From the NCBI GenBank assembly GCA_045634365.1, contig JAZRAC010000026.1, forward strand, positions 33,397 to 97,396: a stretch of 64,000 nucleotides of DNA, in the 5' to 3' direction. Source of the stretch: HGM04593 sp045634365 (GTDB lineage Bacteria > Bacteroidota > Bacteroidia > Bacteroidales > Bacteroidaceae). Made by a program: the position numbers and the translations under genes. Every line of letters begins with the position of its first letter. Position 1 is the first letter of the stretch. The notes below the pieces were generated by a model. That model saw only the letters and a list, made by a program, of their open reading frames with translations, had not been told where the DNA came from and did no database searches. Shown piece by piece: positions 16,729-26,238 of the stretch.

Positions 16729-19700
16729 TTATTCAGCGATGAACTTTTTACCATCCTTAATGTAGATGCCACCCTTAACGGTCTCTGTTACCTTGCGGCC
16801 TTGGAGGTCGTAGATTGTAGCGTCGGTAGTTTTGCCATCGGCTGTGATAGAGTCGATGCCTGTTGTACCGTTGGCAACAATTATTTCGCCTGTATAACTA
16901 TCGAGAGTCTCTTTTGCCGAAGCGGGGCTGGCGATAGTCATATTCTTGATGGTGTAGTTGTAGATGCCATCCTCGGCACCATTAACTTTGAGGCCTACTA
17001 TTGCAACATCACCCTCGGTGCCGCTGAAAAGAGCGTTGCTCATTGAAACGATTACCACGCGAAGTGAGCCATCCGCCTGATATGCGCACTCGGGATAAGA
17101 GTGCTTGCGGCTGCTTGTACGGCTACCGAGCTGTACATCATAGAAACCTTCAGCGTCGATAGCAACCTCGATGCCTTCGGGAAGTTCAAGGTCGAACTGA
17201 ATAGCTGCGATTTCAAATGAGGGGTTGCTTACATTGATGAGCAGTGTTGAGCCATCGCCTTCGCCCGATACGGTGCTGGTTGCGTCGGCACGTGTAGCAG
17301 CTGCTTTTGCGGGAGCCTCCGATGCATTTTCGCTACCAAGAATTATTGTAACAATCTTTGTTACGTCGGCTACGTTTACTGTGCCGTCGCCGTCAATGTC
17401 GGCAGCGTCGTTTGCATCTTCGCCGAGGATAATTGAAACAACCTTTGTTACGTCGGCTACGTTTACTGTGCCATCGCCGTCAACATCACCTACAACTTCA
17501 CTTGCTTCGATGTAGTATGTGAACGACTGTGCAGAGCTGTATTCACTTTCCCAATTATCGCCATAGTGAACGAATGTATAGCCCTCGAAGTACAGTTCGT
17601 ATGTACCGGGAGCGGTGATAGGTGTTTCTGCCACGAAACGGAATGTTCCTTCGGGAAGTTCGTTGCCTTCGGCATCCTCGTACACCATGGGGAAATTGTA
17701 TGAATTACCATCATAGTCGTATACGGTTACAGCCTCGGCCATAGCCCAAGCACTCTTGTTGAGTGTAACGGTGAACTCGCTGAGCGACTCAACGATAGAG
17801 TTGTCGGCAGGTGTTATTGTAGCAATCTTCAAAGGCTCTTTGATTACGAATGTGTATGTTACATCGTTGTTCATTCTTGTGTCGGTACCTGCGTAGATGT
17901 AGTCCTTACTCAATACGAATGTGTATGTACCGGGCTCTGTGATGGGCTCGGCGGTCTTCAAGCACAATGCATTGTAGGGTGTAGCATCTCCCCACTCGTC
18001 GGTGTATGTTACGGTCAAGGGATAAGAGTTTCCATTCTCGTCGGTGATAGCAGCGCCATTAACATTGTCGAAGATGTCCTGGTTGAACTCAAAGAAGAGG
18101 TATTGGATGCTCGAAACTGATGCCTGGTCTGCGGGGTTGGCGTATAGAACCTCCAAAATACTTGTATTCTTAACCTCGAAGTTTACATTCATCCACTCGT
18201 TTGTAGTTTCGAAGTAACCGCCGGGGTCGAGTGTGAAGATGCCTTCGGGGATGTTGATGGTGTATCTCTTGTTGCCATAAGGCTCATCAAGAGGAGTGAA
18301 AGTGTATGTGTTGTTGTCTACTTTCTCACCATAGTTGAACATATTTTCATCGTAGTTATACTCGTAGTCGGTGTTCCAATTGTATGTAAGATACAACTCA
18401 TCGCTCTCGTTGTTGGTAATACCGTTCTCACAAGTTACAGTGAAGGTGGTGAAGTTCTCAACGGTAGAGTCGCTTGCGGGTGTGAATGTGAGTGTGGGGT
18501 AGCTGCCCAATTCGTAGAGAGTGGGGAGTGAGTAATCCTCCGATGTTGTTGTGTAAGCACCGAAGCTACCATACTGTGTGCTGTAATTAACGACGTTGCC
18601 TTTTTCTTTATTTGTGATAGTCGCAAGGCCGTTGGCATCGAATGTGATAGTCCAAATTGCTGCATCGCCTTTTGATGTAGCATCGTTGGTTAAATTGAAG
18701 CTAGTGTATGTACCACTTATATAAAGGTAGCGGCCGAATGGATCCTGAATGGTGTATTCGCCGGCGTTTGCTGTTTCAGTAATTGTATAGCCGTAGAAAT
18801 CGTTTGTTTCGATGAACTTGCTGCTCTCGGTACCGTCCTTGCGAGTGAGTGCTTTTGCTTCTACATTCTTTGTGTAGAGGTAGCTGTATGTCTTGCTTTT
18901 GAATATGTAGTCGGCAATGACAGTGTCGTTGGCGCAAATAGCATATTTCTTGCCGCTTGTGATTGCTGTTGCAGCCTTGTAGGGAGCTATGGGAGAGATG
19001 ATGAAATCTTTTGTTACACCCTCGCTGTAAACTGTGTCACTTATCTCACCTATAGTGCGTATAATGTACGCTTTTGCTGTTACGCTTGTAGTCTCGGTGA
19101 ATGAGATGTTTGCGCTTGTAGAGTAATGGTATTTCTCGATAGTCTCTTCTCCTATGGTGTATGTGTAATATACTTTTGCACCGGTGGTTATAGTTGAGGT
19201 AACTTTAAGCTGACCATTTTCGGTTCCCCAGCCAAAGCCTGTGTAAACGCCGCTGTCGAAGTTGAATCCGGGTGCACCAATTTGTAGGTTGTAAGAGAAT
19301 GTTGCAATCTCACTGAATTCCTCACCGTCAATAGCAATAGCTTTTACAACAGTGGTGGTACCAAAGTTGTCAATAGCGATAGCCTCGCTGTAAACGGGTG
19401 ACTCGGCTGTGGGCTCTGTACCGTCGAGTGTGTAGTGAATTTCACCGTCGCTTGCGCTCAATTCAACGCTTGTGGTGTTGTAGAACACACCGGGTTCAAG
19501 AGAAGCTGTGGGTGTTTCCAATGTCGCACCGCTTACGGGGAGTGTGTAGGTTACATTCATTGTGGTAAAACGGATTTGACCATTGTCGGCAGCCAGTTTC
19601 AAAGTATCGGTGGCTGCCCCCTCCCAAGTGATGGTGTTGGTGCCGGTGTCGGCAGTTGCCTCACCGGTGTTAGCTACGGGAGCGACGCAATATTTGCTTC

Positions 19701-20004
19701 CTCCGGTAGTCGCAAAAACTACTTTTGTGATTGTTGCGTCGCCTGTGGGTACAATGTTAAGAATGTCGCTCTTGTACCAACGAACGTGTCCGCCTGAGTT
19801 TACGTTAGAGGCATTGCTGTTGATTTGGGTAAGTACCAAATTAACATTAGTTGACGAAAAGACAACATCGGGAATATTACCGGTTGCCATAGTGACTTTG
19901 TTTGTCGCATCGGTGCTTGCACCTTGTGCAACAAATGTCACCTCGTCTGCGTGTACAGCGATGATGCTGAACAAGCAAAGAACTGAAAGTAAAATTTTTT
20001 TCAT
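16729..20004 (-). CDS. Large secreted protein with chitobiase-C-like, dockerin-like and sorting domains
   Basis: The 1,091-aa product has a signal peptide (KKILLSVLCLFSIIAVHA). A chitobiase/hexosaminidase C-terminal-like domain lies near residues 170-240 (IHYTLDGTEPT), several beta-sandwich segments follow, and two near-identical dockerin-type calcium loops occur at about 836-885 (DVDGDGTVNVADVTK, DIDGDGTVNVADVTK). A cohesin-like beta domain (about 905-1010) follows, and the end (YDLQGRKVTETVKGG) resembles the Bacteroidales C-terminal sorting motif. No catalytic domain was recognised. It is probably a surface or adhesion protein. Confidence 0.75.
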   Translation of the reverse strand: MKKILLSVLCLFSIIAVHADEVTFVAQGASTDATNKVTMATGNIPDVVFSSTNVNLVLTQINSNASNVNSGGHVRWYKSDILNIVPTGDATITKVVFATTGGSKYCVAPVANTGEATADTGTNTITWEGAATDTLKLAADNGQIRFTTMNVTYTLPVSGATLETPTASLEPGVFYNTTSVELSASDGEIHYTLDGTEPTAESPVYSEAIAIDNFGTTTVVKAIAIDGEEFSEIATFSYNLQIGAPGFNFDSGVYTGFGWGTENGQLKVTSTITTGAKVYYTYTIGEETIEKYHYSTSANISFTETTSVTAKAYIIRTIGEISDTVYSEGVTKDFIISPIAPYKAATAITSGKKYAICANDTVIADYIFKSKTYSYLYTKNVEAKALTRKDGTESSKFIETNDFYGYTITETANAGEYTIQDPFGRYLYISGTYTSFNLTNDATSKGDAAIWTITFDANGLATITNKEKGNVVNYSTQYGSFGAYTTTSEDYSLPTLYELGSYPTLTFTPASDSTVENFTTFTVTCENGITNNESDELYLTYNWNTDYEYNYDENMFNYGEKVDNNTYTFTPLDEPYGNKRYTINIPEGIFTLDPGGYFETTNEWMNVNFEVKNTSILEVLYANPADQASVSSIQYLFFEFNQDIFDNVNGAAITDENGNSYPLTVTYTDEWGDATPYNALCLKTAEPITEPGTYTFVLSKDYIYAGTDTRMNNDVTYTFVIKEPLKIATITPADNSIVESLSEFTVTLNKSAWAMAEAVTVYDYDGNSYNFPMVYEDAEGNELPEGTFRFVAETPITAPGTYELYFEGYTFVHYGDNWESEYSSAQSFTYYIEASEVVGDVDGDGTVNVADVTKVVSIILGEDANDAADIDGDGTVNVADVTKIVTIILGSENASEAPAKAAATRADATSTVSGEGDGSTLLINVSNPSFEIAAIQFDLELPEGIEVAIDAEGFYDVQLGSRTSSRKHSYPECAYQADGSLRVVIVSMSNALFSGTEGDVAIVGLKVNGAEDGIYNYTIKNMTIASPASAKETLDSYTGEIIVANGTTGIDSITADGKTTDATIYDLQGRKVTETVKGGIYIKDGKKFIAE

Positions 20005-20287
20005 AAAAAATGAATTTAGTTAATAATTAGGTTGTTTATATTGTTTGTAATTCTTCAATATACAAAAAATAATAACCGATTTTTGCAAAATTGCTTCTGC
20101 AAAAATCTAACCGTAGGCGACCGAACTTCATCGGAGCGCCTTCCCTATTATATAAATAAGGTCGTCGCAAAAGTAGTAATATTTTTTATTATATTTATCT
20201 TTTTTGAAATAATTTTTCAATTTGTGCACGTTTATGGGTTTTATAGGAATAAAATTGGGTGTAAAAGTTAAAAAGATTGGTGCGAAT

Positions 20288-20318
20288 TTTGTTGTTTAAG
20301 AATTTTGTACTACTTTTG
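20288..20318 (+). promoter_or_regulatory. Promoter for ffs
   Basis: TTTG at 20288-20291 and TACTTTTG at 20311-20318 are 19 nt apart, the consensus spacing, and put the start near 20325. Confidence 0.8.
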
Positions 20319-20324
20319 CACCCT

Positions 20325-20430
20325 GTATGGGTAAGTCCTATACGGCCAGCTCCTAGCGAACCCTCCAGGGCTTGACCGCAGCAAAGGTAGTTGGTTGTAG
20401 CGGCGCGATGTAGGTAGCTTACCCACCCCA
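20325..20430 (+). ncRNA. ffs: Signal recognition particle RNA (4.5S type)
   Basis: The RNA folds into one long hairpin: TGGGTAAG near the 5' end pairs with CTTACCCA near the 3' end. The apical part carries the SRP core GCGAACCCTCCAGGGCTTGACCGCAGCAAAGG, given here as its two hallmarks GAACC...CCAGG and GCAGCAAAGG. It scaffolds Ffh to target nascent membrane and secreted proteins. It lies between a consensus promoter and a strong terminator. Confidence 0.85.
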
Positions 20431-20433
20431 TAG

Positions 20434-20465
20434 GCGGGCATCTGTAACGGATGCCCGCTTTTTTG
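20434..20465 (+). terminator. ffs terminator
   Basis: GCGGGCATC and GATGCCCGC form a 9-bp stem followed directly by TTTTTT. Confidence 0.9.
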
Positions 20466-20638
20466 TTTTCTTCCGCGGTTGTCGTTATTGTTCTCTTTTC
20501 GTTTGCCACTTATTCAGGAATTTCACCCCAATATAGCTCCAAACACCCCGAAACAGCCCTTGCGTTCCCTTTGGTTGCAGTGCTTCTTGAACATTGATAT
20601 ACTTTTGCAGCGTTGAAACGAAAAAAAAGGAATTTTTT

Positions 20639-21361
20639 ATGAGCATTAGTATTAAATCGGTTTGTGCGTTTGGCGACTCGGTGATGAAAGGAATTGTGGT
20701 CGATGAAGAGAATTGCCCGGCAGGTGGCCTGAAATATAAAATAAGTGACAAGGGGTTTGCTGCCCGTTGCCGCAGAAATTTGGGAATAGAGGTAGATAAT
20801 TTTGCCCGTTTCGGCGGGGTTGTCTCGCAGGGTATGAAGTTTTTGAACCGTTACGCCGACAAGATTAAAAACAGTGATTATGTGCTTTTTGAATATGGCG
20901 GTAATGATTGTGATTACGATTGGGCAAAAATCTCGGAAAATCCAGGCGAAGAGCATAGCCCAAAGACTCCGATAGACCAATTCGTGCAGTATTATTCGGC
21001 TTTAATAGATTATGTTAAATCGTTGGGCTCTAATCCTGTATTGCTGTCGCTGCCAGTGCTTGAACCTAACCGCTTCTTTGAAAATGTATCAAAAGGGCTT
21101 AACGGTGGTAATATTTTGCAGTGGTTGGGCGGCACTGTGCTCTCTATCGACCGTTGGCACGAGCGTTATAATATGGAAATTTTCCGTTTGGGGGCTACGA
21201 AACGTGTGCCGGTGATTGATATTACTTCGGTCTTTTTGGAGCGTAAGAATTTTGCCGATTTTATATGTGAGGATGGCATTCACCCCAACGAGGCTGGGCA
21301 CGAGCTGATAGAGGGTGCCATTGTCGATTTTTTGAGATTGCAACCCGGTGTTGTTATGTAG
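20639..21361 (+). CDS. SGNH/GDSL-family hydrolase
   Basis: The 240-aa protein has the SGNH blocks: the nucleophile motif AFGDSVMKG near the N-terminus, FEYGGNDC (block III Asn) and the catalytic pair in DGIHPNEAGH. These enzymes are esterases or lipases; no signal peptide is visible, so it should be cytoplasmic. The start is ATG 20639; a TACTTTTG -7 box lies at 20600-20607. The substrate cannot be told. Confidence 0.85.
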   Translation: MSISIKSVCAFGDSVMKGIVVDEENCPAGGLKYKISDKGFAARCRRNLGIEVDNFARFGGVVSQGMKFLNRYADKIKNSDYVLFEYGGNDCDYDWAKISENPGEEHSPKTPIDQFVQYYSALIDYVKSLGSNPVLLSLPVLEPNRFFENVSKGLNGGNILQWLGGTVLSIDRWHERYNMEIFRLGATKRVPVIDITSVFLERKNFADFICEDGIHPNEAGHELIEGAIVDFLRLQPGVVM

Positions 21362-21476
21362 TATAAGCATCTGTGATTAAGCAAGGTAATATGCGCTTGT
21401 TTAATTTATACATTATGTAAATTGTATTTATTGGAATAGTATGAAAATACTATATTTTGTTTGATTGTATGATTGG

Positions 21477-21513
21477 GCCGCCCCGTGTAGTGATACACGG
21501 GGCGGCTGTTTTT
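21477..21513 (+). terminator. Terminator after the SGNH hydrolase
   Basis: GCCGCCCCGTGTA at 21477-21489 and its complement at 21494-21506 make a 13-bp stem with a GTGA loop, followed by TGTTTTTT. It lies between convergent genes. Confidence 0.9.
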
Positions 21514-21525
21514 TGTGCGTGGCAG

Positions 21526-22797
21526 TTATTCGATGCTGTATCCATATTCAGCGCATTTGCCAAGCTCTTCTTCGATGCGTAAGAGGCGGTTGTATTTTGC
21601 TATGCGCTCGCCACGGCACAGCGAGCCGGCTTTTATCTGTCCCGAACCGGTGGCGACGGCAAGGTCGGCAATGAATGTGTCCTCGGTCTCTCCTGAACGG
21701 TGGCTGATTATGGTTTTGTAGCCGTAGGCTTTTGCGAGGGCAACAGTGGAGAGTGTATCGCTTAATGTGCCTATCTGATTGGGTTTTATGAGTATGCTGT
21801 TGGCGCATTTTTCTTTTATGCCGCGTTGCAGGAATTTTCTGTTGGTTACGAAAAGGTCGTCGCCTACGAGGTTGCAACGTTGCCCGATGGTGGCTGTGAG
21901 TTCTTTCCACCCCTCCCAATCATTTTCGGCCATTCCATCCTCGATGCTGTCGATGGGGTATTTCTCGGCAAGGCGTGTGAGGTATTTTATCTGCTCGGCG
22001 CCGGTTAGTTGCGGCCCGCCATTTTCGAATGTGCCATAGTCGTATATATTGTCGCGGTAAAGTTCGGACGCGGCGCAATCGAGTGCGATGCTTATATCTC
22101 TTCCGGCAGTGTAGCCGGCTGTCTTAATGGCTGTGACTATATGGTCGAGTGCCTCTTCTATGCTTCCTAATGCCGGTGCAAAGCCTCCTTCGTCGCCCAC
22201 CGAGGTGCTGTACCCTCGTTTGTGAAGAAGTTTTTTCAGGGCATAGAAGGTTTCTGCTCCCATTTGCAGTGCCTCTTTGAAGGTGCCGGCACCCGTGGGG
22301 CGTATCATAAATTCCTGAAAGGGGATGGGCGCGTCGGAGTGTTTGCCACCGTTTATTATATTCATCATAGGCACGGGGAGTATGTGTGCGTCGGCTCCTC
22401 CTAAATAGCGGTAGAGCGGTACTCCGGCAACTGTTGCTGCTGCTCGCGCAACGGCCAGCGACACGGCGAGCGTGGCGTTTGCTCCCATATTGGCTTTGTT
22501 GTCGCTGCCGTCCGATTCTGTAATTATTGTATCAATTTCGCGCTGGGAGAATACCGACAGTCCCTCAATTTTGGGCGCAATCTCCTTGTTGATATTTCTC
22601 ACGGCTTTAAGAACGCCGTTCCCTCCGTAGCGTTCCTCCTTGTCGCGCAGTTCCATCGCTTCGTTCTCTCCGGTGGATGCTCCCGATGGAACCGAGGCTC
22701 TTCCTGTGCAACCATTGCTCAATGTAACTTCTGCCTCCACGGTGGGGGTTCCTCGCGAGTCGAGAATCTCGCGTCCTTTGATTTTTGTAATAAGCAT
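21526..22797 (-). CDS. eno: Enolase
   Basis: The 423-aa glycolytic enzyme interconverts 2-phosphoglycerate and phosphoenolpyruvate. Recognisable segments are the N-terminal ILDSRGTPTVEAEV, the loop SGASTGENEA, GGKHSDAPIPFQEFMI, the Mg-binding SIEDGMAENDW and the active-site stretch LIKPNQIGT followed by SHRSGETED. Length and motifs are normal. The start is ATG 22797 (MLITKIKGREIL); the longer frame is AT-rich leader. It is divergent from pepT. Confidence 0.97.
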   Translation of the reverse strand: MLITKIKGREILDSRGTPTVEAEVTLSNGCTGRASVPSGASTGENEAMELRDKEERYGGNGVLKAVRNINKEIAPKIEGLSVFSQREIDTIITESDGSDNKANMGANATLAVSLAVARAAATVAGVPLYRYLGGADAHILPVPMMNIINGGKHSDAPIPFQEFMIRPTGAGTFKEALQMGAETFYALKKLLHKRGYSTSVGDEGGFAPALGSIEEALDHIVTAIKTAGYTAGRDISIALDCAASELYRDNIYDYGTFENGGPQLTGAEQIKYLTRLAEKYPIDSIEDGMAENDWEGWKELTATIGQRCNLVGDDLFVTNRKFLQRGIKEKCANSILIKPNQIGTLSDTLSTVALAKAYGYKTIISHRSGETEDTFIADLAVATGSGQIKAGSLCRGERIAKYNRLLRIEEELGKCAEYGYSIE

Positions 22798-22925
22798 AAT
22801 CTTCTGTTTTAATGGTTTCTGTGCTAAAAACAATCCTATTTTTCTTTGGTTTGTTAAATATCTTCTGTAAAAAGTTGCCGCTCTTTTTTTTAATGGTTAT
22901 TTTTACCGAAGAAAATAGTTTTATT

Positions 22926-24161
22926 ATGAGTGATATTAGAGAGAAAATGTTGCAACGCTTTTTAAAGTATGTTGCTTTTGATACAGAGTCGAGTGACGAT
23001 GCAACCACGGTGCCTACAACGCAGGGGCAGATGCTATTTGCCCGTTACCTTAAAGAGGAACTTGAAAGTATGGGATTGGACGAGGTTGTGCTCGACGAAA
23101 AGGGCTACATTTATGCCACACTGCCATCGAACAGTGCAAGGGAACTTCCCGTAATTGGTTTTATTGCTCACCTCGATACAAGCCCGGATATGAGCGGCAA
23201 GAATGTGAAACCTCGTGTGGTAGATTACTCGGGTGGCGATATTGTGCTCGACGAAAAGGGGGCTATCATTCTGTCGCAACAGGATTTTCCCGAACTTTCG
23301 GCCTACAAAGGGCACGTGCTGGTGGTTACCGACGGACACACTTTGCTTGGTGCCGACGACAAGGCCGGCGTTGCCGAAATTATCTCGGCGATAGACTATT
23401 TGCAGGCGCACCCCGAAATTGAGCACGGCAAGGTGCGTATTGCCTTTAATCCCGACGAGGAGATTGGGCGCGGTGCGCATAATTTCAATGTGTCGCTTTT
23501 CGGTTGCGATTGGGCCTATACGGTCGATGGCAGTGCCGAGGGTGAGATTGAATTTGAGAATTTCAATGCCGGTTCGGCCAATTTTTCCATTCAGGGGCGC
23601 AATGTGCACCCGGGGTATGCAAAGGGCAAGATGTTGAACGCCTTGCGTGTGGCAACGGCTATTGTGGATGCGGTGCCGGCTGCCGAGTCGCCCGAATGTA
23701 CCGACGGCTACGAGGGATTCTATCATCTGATGGGTATAAACGGTGGAGTGGATGCTGCCGAGGTCTCTTATATAATACGCGACCACGACCGCGAGATTTT
23801 TGAGCGTCGTATGGCGTTTATGTCCAAAGTGGCCGATGGAATGAATGCCCGTTACGGTGCAGGCACGGTTACTTTGGAGCTTAAAGAGCAGTATCGCAAT
23901 ATGCGTGAGCAGGTGGAGCCCAAAATGTATATAATAGAGCTTGCAAAGGCGGCAATGGAGCAGGCGGGCGTGAAGCCTGTTGTAAAGCCCATACGTGGGG
24001 GTACCGATGGTGCGCAGCTATCGTTTATGGGGCTTCCCTGTCCCAATCTTTTTGCAGGAGGTATAAATTTCCACAGCCGCTATGAATTTGTGTCGCTCGA
24101 TGTTATGGAGAATGCTGTGAAGACCATTGTGAATATTGCGGCATTGGTAAAGAACTTGTAA
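22926..24161 (+). CDS. pepT: Peptidase T (tripeptide aminopeptidase)
   Basis: The 411-aa protein belongs to the M20B zinc peptidases. Metal-binding and catalytic residues are visible: HLDTSPD (His82, Asp84), LLGADDKAGVAE (Asp144) and NPDEEIGRGA (Glu178/Glu179), with a dimerisation domain insert between. It releases the N-terminal residue from tripeptides in the cytoplasm. The start is ATG 22926 (MSDIREKML). The thioesterase gene follows 11 nt later. Confidence 0.95.
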   Translation: MSDIREKMLQRFLKYVAFDTESSDDATTVPTTQGQMLFARYLKEELESMGLDEVVLDEKGYIYATLPSNSARELPVIGFIAHLDTSPDMSGKNVKPRVVDYSGGDIVLDEKGAIILSQQDFPELSAYKGHVLVVTDGHTLLGADDKAGVAEIISAIDYLQAHPEIEHGKVRIAFNPDEEIGRGAHNFNVSLFGCDWAYTVDGSAEGEIEFENFNAGSANFSIQGRNVHPGYAKGKMLNALRVATAIVDAVPAAESPECTDGYEGFYHLMGINGGVDAAEVSYIIRDHDREIFERRMAFMSKVADGMNARYGAGTVTLELKEQYRNMREQVEPKMYIIELAKAAMEQAGVKPVVKPIRGGTDGAQLSFMGLPCPNLFAGGINFHSRYEFVSLDVMENAVKTIVNIAALVKNL

Positions 24162-24172
24162 ATGAATTGATT

Positions 24173-24556
24173 ATGCTTAAAGAAGGACTAAAATACACGA
24201 GCCGTGTAACGGTTGAAAAGGGTAATTGTGCCTCGATGGTGGGCTCGGGAGGAATGGATGTTTTTGCAACGCCCTCTATGGTGGCGCTTATGGAGAATGC
24301 GGCAATGAATGCGGTGGCTGCGGCCCTGCCCGAGGGGGCAACCACGGTGGGTACCGAGATAAATGTGTCGCATATTAAAGCGTCGGGGATTGGTGCCGAA
24401 ATTTCGGCGACGGCTCTTCTGGTGGCTGTCGACGGGCGCAAACTGCTCTTCGAGGTTGAGGCGAGCGATGGCAACGGCCCGATAGGGAAGGGTACTCACA
24501 CTCGTTTTATTGTAGATTGCGAGCGTTTCCTCTCTAAGGTGTATTCCGGTGAATAA
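24173..24556 (+). CDS. Hotdog-fold thioesterase (FlK-like)
   Basis: The 127-aa protein is similar to single-domain hotdog thioesterases of the fluoroacetyl-CoA thioesterase-like group: MDVFATPSMVALMENAAM, TVGTEINVSHIKASG and GKGTHTRFIVD. These hydrolyse small acyl-CoA esters. The true substrate is unknown. The ATG at 24173 is preferred to the in-frame TTG at 24167. Probably co-transcribed with pepT. Confidence 0.75.
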   Translation: MLKEGLKYTSRVTVEKGNCASMVGSGGMDVFATPSMVALMENAAMNAVAAALPEGATTVGTEINVSHIKASGIGAEISATALLVAVDGRKLLFEVEASDGNGPIGKGTHTRFIVDCERFLSKVYSGE

Positions 24557-25187
24557 TTCAAGGCTGTAAAGGAGGCTCTTTTGCCGTTACGCTTGCCTTC
24601 AAAATTCTCATTTACGCCCAAGTAAAGGCTCAATAGCAAAAAGGTGTGAACCAATAAATCTTTAATTATAGAGATAATATAGCAGTTGCCCCACATTCCA
24701 ATAGTTAATGTCATTCTATATTATTACCTTAATTATTGTGTAGTATATCAGCAGTGGTAATTCTAAAAAATAACCGGCACCGTAAGAGAATGAATTAAAG
24801 GCCGTCGAAGTTAAGGAAACAGGCGAGGATATAGTGCGGTATGCCGTTAATTTTCATACAACGCAATACCGCACGCTTCCGGAGCCCCTTAACTTCGCCG
24901 AATAACCTTTAATGCCAAGCGAGGAACGAACGAGGAATATTGCGTAGCAATTCGCGAGCCGATGCGTGAGCGACTTGAACGTACTCGTGTGCCGGACCTT
25001 TTGGTTCTTTTGGGTACAAAAGAACGTAAAAAAGTAAACTTTTTAAAGCAAGAACAACTCGCGGGCTACCGAGAAGTTAAAAGCAAGAATGTTTGACAAA
25101 CAAATAGTAGTATCCATAGTAAATTTCTACTGAACCCAAGTAAACTCCGCTTTTCAGAGTAAAATCGTTCTTTAATTTAATCTAAAA
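24557..25187. other. 631-bp intergenic region with inverted repeats
   Basis: No convincing gene was found. It holds the nested inverted repeat at 24806-24897. At about 25001-25029 there is a hairpin in which GTTCTTTT pairs with AAAAGAAC. The flanks are AT-rich. Confidence 0.6.
24806..24897. repeat. Nested inverted repeat
   Basis: Outer arms CGAAGTTAAGG (24806-24816) and CCTTAACTTCG (24887-24897) are perfect complements. Inner arms GTGCGGTAT (24834-24842) and ATACCGCAC (24866-24874) are also perfect. Arms this long suggest a folded RNA or a small palindromic element. Confidence 0.75.
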
Positions 25188-25232
25188 ACAATGGCGGTGA
25201 CCAAAAAAAATAGGTCACCGCCATTGTTTTTT
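25188..25232. terminator. Bidirectional terminator beside hslR
   Basis: A 15-bp stem (ACAATGGCGGTGACC, 25188-25202, with its complement at 25213-25227) has T-runs on both sides. It ends the minus-strand operon and would stop transcripts from either direction. Confidence 0.85.
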
Positions 25233-25650
25233 ATAGTTCGTCAAAATCGAATTCTTCAAAATCAAGGCCGAAGGCCTCTTCGGAGAAACGGTCAATCTCT
25301 CTGCGCTCCTTTTTGGTGGGGCGGCCGGTGCCACGCATTCTGTCGGTGAATCCGCTTATCTTGCTCATTTCCAGAATTTCGTATTGCTCCTGTGGGGTGA
25401 TATTTTCCATAAGTTCGGGAACCAGCTTGGCGCCCACGCGATTTTCGGCAGCTTTAAGCACGCGGAACGAATAGGTTATAGGAGTTTTCTTCACCTTTAC
25501 AATATCGCCCACGCGCACAATGTGTGCAGGCTTCACGCTTCGCTCGCCTATGGTTATGTGCCCCTTTTTACAGGCCTCTGCGGCGATGCTGCGTGTTTTG
25601 TATATGCGCACGGCCCACAGCCATTTGTCTATGCGTGCTTGTTCGCTCAT
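25231..25650 (-). CDS. hslR: S4-domain RNA-binding protein (Hsp15/HslR family)
   Basis: The 139-aa protein opens with the S4 fold: RIDKWLWAVRIYKTRSIAAEACKKGHI, recognised by DKWLW and the basic KTRSxAxxACKxGxI pattern, then VKPAHIVRVGDIV. A basic and then acidic tail follows. Hsp15 binds stalled 50S subunits carrying peptidyl-tRNA. It overlaps pth by 4 nt, so the two are translationally coupled, and both act on peptidyl-tRNA problems. Confidence 0.85.
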   Translation of the reverse strand: MSEQARIDKWLWAVRIYKTRSIAAEACKKGHITIGERSVKPAHIVRVGDIVKVKKTPITYSFRVLKAAENRVGAKLVPELMENITPQEQYEILEMSKISGFTDRMRGTGRPTKKERREIDRFSEEAFGLDFEEFDFDEL

Positions 25651-26225
25651 TCTTTTCCTACACCTTTTTTGTTAAATTGGTTCATTGTGCGGGCAAGCCC
25701 GGCAAAGCAGAAGCTTTTTATAATCTCGGTGGTTGTAGCCAGCTGTTCGTCGATTTTTTTCTGCTCCTCACTGTCGAATGCTCCGAGCACAAAATTAACC
25801 TGATGCCCTTTGCCAAAGTCGTTCCCAATGCCGAAGCGCAGGCGGGCGTAGGCTGTGGTGCCCAAGGTGGCTGCAATGTGTTTCAACCCATTGTGTCCAC
25901 CATCGCTGCCTTGTCCTTTAAGGCGCAATGCTCCCACGGGCAGTGCAAGGTCGTCGACAATCACAAGCACATTCTCCAATGGAATCTTCTCGGCCTGCAT
26001 CCAGTAGCGCACGGCGTTGCCGCTCAGGTTCATATAGGTCGATGGTTTTAGCAATATCAGTTTGCGACCACGACACGATGCTTCGGCCACAAAGCCGTAA
26101 CGCTTGTCGGCAAAAATAGTATTGGATGCCTTTGCAAAGGCATCCAATACTGTGAATCCTATATTGTGGCGGGTCCCTTCGTATTCGCTTCCGATGTTAC
26201 CCAGGCCTACAATGAGATATTTCAT
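25647..26225 (-). CDS. pth: Peptidyl-tRNA hydrolase
   Basis: The 192-aa enzyme releases peptides from prematurely dropped peptidyl-tRNA. Motifs: GLGNIGSEYEGTRHNIGF with the catalytic His in TRHN, LLKPSTYMNLSG, VIVDDLALPVGALRL and GSDGGHNGLKHI. Normal length. It is 13 nt downstream of rplY, in the common Bacteroidetes order rplY-pth-S4 protein. Confidence 0.96.
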   Translation of the reverse strand: MKYLIVGLGNIGSEYEGTRHNIGFTVLDAFAKASNTIFADKRYGFVAEASCRGRKLILLKPSTYMNLSGNAVRYWMQAEKIPLENVLVIVDDLALPVGALRLKGQGSDGGHNGLKHIAATLGTTAYARLRFGIGNDFGKGHQVNFVLGAFDSEEQKKIDEQLATTTEIIKSFCFAGLARTMNQFNKKGVGKE

Positions 26226-26238
26226 CGTTTATAGGTTA

